From contig CAVPTW010000004.1 of the NCBI GenBank assembly GCA_963708735.1, positions 30,347-94,346 on the forward strand: 64,000 nt of DNA, given 5' to 3'. The notes beneath the pieces were generated by a model. It was not told where the DNA came from, ran no database searches, and saw nothing but the letters and a program-made list of their open reading frames with translations. Positions 62,736 to 64,000 of this stretch are shown in pieces. Both the position numbers and the translations under genes were made by a program. The stretch comes from JAGPUQ01 sp963708735 (GTDB lineage Bacteria > Pseudomonadota > Gammaproteobacteria > Pseudomonadales > Porticoccaceae). Within the stretch, counting starts at the first letter, position 1. Each line of letters starts with the position of its first letter.

Positions 62736-64000
62736 ATGTTGAGTTGGGACGATTTTCATCACGAGGAACCCCTTCGCAAACCGGCGCCCCCCGCGCCGCC
62801 GCGCGCGCCGAAGCTGACGCCCACGCCGGCCGCCGTCGCCGTGGCAATGCCCGCGCCGCAAACGGCCACCGCCACCCCGCCGCCAGCGCCCGCCGCCAGC
62901 ACCGCCCCCGCCGATCCCCACCGCGAAGCCCAGGAACAGCTCGCGGCACTCGACGTGGCACGCGGCCTCGAAGCCCTCGAAATGGGCGCCGCGCGGGTGC
63001 AGGTGGACGACAAGCGCATGATCAACTGCCGCGCCGATCTCAACCAGTTGGTGCCCTTCCGCTACGAGTGGGCCTGGCAGAAATACCTCGACGGCTGCGC
63101 CAACCACTGGATGCCGCAAGAGATCAACATGACCGCCGACGTCGCCACCTGGCGCAGCGCCGATGGCCTGAGCGCCGACGAGCGCGAAATCGTCAAACGC
63201 TCGCTCGGCTACTTCTCCACCGCGGATTCGCTGGTCGCCAACAACCTGGTGCTCGCCATCTACCGCCACATCACCAACCCCGAGGCGCGCCAGTACCTGC
63301 TGCGCCAGGCGTTCGAGGAGGCCATCCACACCCACGCCTACCAGTACTGCATCGAATCCCTGGGCATGGACGAAGGCGAAGTCTTCAACATGTACCGCGA
63401 AGTGCCCTCGGTGGCGAAGAAAGCCGCCTGGAGCCTCAAGTACACCCAGGCGCTGGGCGATCCGACCTTCGTCACCGGCACCCCGGAGACCGACCGCGAG
63501 CTGCTGCGCAACCTGCTCGCCTTCTACTGCGTCACCGAAGGCATCTTCTTCTACTGCGGCTTCACCCAGATTCTCTCCATGGGCCGCCGCAACAAGATGA
63601 CCGGCGTCTCCGAGCAGTTCCAGTACATCCTGCGCGACGAGTCCATGCACCTCAATTTCGGCATCGATGTCATCAACCAGATCAAGCTCGAAAACCCCCA
63701 CCTGTGGAGCGAAGACTTCCAGCGCGAGGCGGTGCGCATGATCATCGAAGGCACCGAACTCGAAATCGCCTACGCCCGCGACACCATGCCCCGCGGCGTG
63801 CTGGGCATGAACGCCGCCATGATGGAGGACTACCTCCACTTCATCGCCAACCGCCGCCTCAACCAGATCGGACTTGCCGAGCAGTACCCGGGCGCCAGCA
63901 ACCCCTTCCCGTGGATGTCGGAGATGATGGATTTGCGGAAGGAGAAAAATTTCTTCGAAACGCGGGTGATTGAATATCAGACTGGTGGGGCTTTGAGTTG
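62736..64000 (+). CDS. nrdB: Ribonucleotide reductase small subunit, 3' end cut by the window
   Basis: NrdB holds the diiron-tyrosyl radical that starts catalysis in NrdA. Residues ~10-70 form an Ala/Pro-rich extension; the ferritin-like core begins near KRMINCRADLNQLVPF. FEEAIHTHAYQY supplies iron ligands and the radical Tyr (four residues after the His), and RDESMHLNFG supplies another Glu/His pair. The frame is open to the last base and ends within GGALS, very close to the usual NrdB C-terminus, so only a residue or two and the stop are missing. Confidence 0.95.
   Translation, partial: MLSWDDFHHEEPLRKPAPPAPPRAPKLTPTPAAVAVAMPAPQTATATPPPAPAASTAPADPHREAQEQLAALDVARGLEALEMGAARVQVDDKRMINCRADLNQLVPFRYEWAWQKYLDGCANHWMPQEINMTADVATWRSADGLSADEREIVKRSLGYFSTADSLVANNLVLAIYRHITNPEARQYLLRQAFEEAIHTHAYQYCIESLGMDEGEVFNMYREVPSVAKKAAWSLKYTQALGDPTFVTGTPETDRELLRNLLAFYCVTEGIFFYCGFTQILSMGRRNKMTGVSEQFQYILRDESMHLNFGIDVINQIKLENPHLWSEDFQREAVRMIIEGTELEIAYARDTMPRGVLGMNAAMMEDYLHFIANRRLNQIGLAEQYPGASNPFPWMSEMMDLRKEKNFFETRVIEYQTGGALS

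Noticed and set aside
62718..63839. Antisense frame opposite nrdB
   Set aside because: nrdB is unambiguous on the plus strand; the reverse translation is Gly/Val/Ala-rich without motifs.

Overview
The window reads as chromosomal DNA of a GC-rich, mostly aerobic gammaproteobacterium. The support is gene content and order: a complete rnfABCDGE operon beside metG, a lexA/nagZ/S-methylthioinosine phosphorylase/topA neighbourhood followed by slt, rlmKL, rmf and pyrD (as I recall this order from Pseudomonas), a class Ia ribonucleotide reductase whose large subunit carries two ATP-cones, and oxyR. Genus cannot be decided; a CYP153 alkane hydroxylase operon and a DUF7064 cluster point to a hydrocarbon- or lipid-degrading environmental lineage. 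No tRNA, rRNA, CRISPR array, transposase or prophage gene was seen.

Layout. 1-6242: 3' end of metG, then rnfABCDGE with stop/start overlaps at most junctions. 6239-13268: minus-strand housekeeping genes (2-hydroxyacid dehydrogenase, VOC protein, arfB, two flavoproteins of which one is frameshifted, kup). 13269-19597: plus-strand catabolic block (amidohydrolase, double beta-propeller, small DMT-type membrane protein, then CYP153 + ferredoxin reductase + ferredoxin), facing an acyl-CoA ligase. 21585-27881: stress block with a rubrerythrin / Fe-S oxidoreductase / DUF3501 operon divergent from oxyR, and a cold-shock gene. 28067-34406: a stand-alone M41-like metallopeptidase, nagZ-mtnP-yqaA-hydrolase operon, LOG protein and lexA diverging from one SOS box. 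34506-45058: topA, usp, slt, CNNM transporter, glutaredoxin, rlmKL, rmf, pyrD. 45130-50179: an unusual cluster of two tandem APH-fold kinases, a helical protein and a DUF7064 protein, divergent from a tyrosine-phosphatase-like gene. 50227-59309: rraA, pabB, thrH, a TauE-type exporter, a membrane Ser/Thr kinase with its PP2C phosphatase, argD and argF. 59310-64000: a regulatory region with a DnaA box and paired NrdR boxes, then nrdA (frameshifted in this sequence) and nrdB, which runs off the end.

Functional links. Rnf couples ferredoxin and NADH pools to an ion gradient. CYP153, its reductase and its ferredoxin form a three-part terminal hydroxylase whose fatty-acid products the neighbouring ligase could activate. 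OxyR probably controls the rubrerythrin operon. LexA, NrdR and DnaA sites tie DNA repair and dNTP supply to replication. Two genes, nrdA and the COG2509-like flavoprotein, carry single-base frame breaks in otherwise well conserved frames; in an essential gene such as nrdA this more likely reflects sequence error than gene loss.
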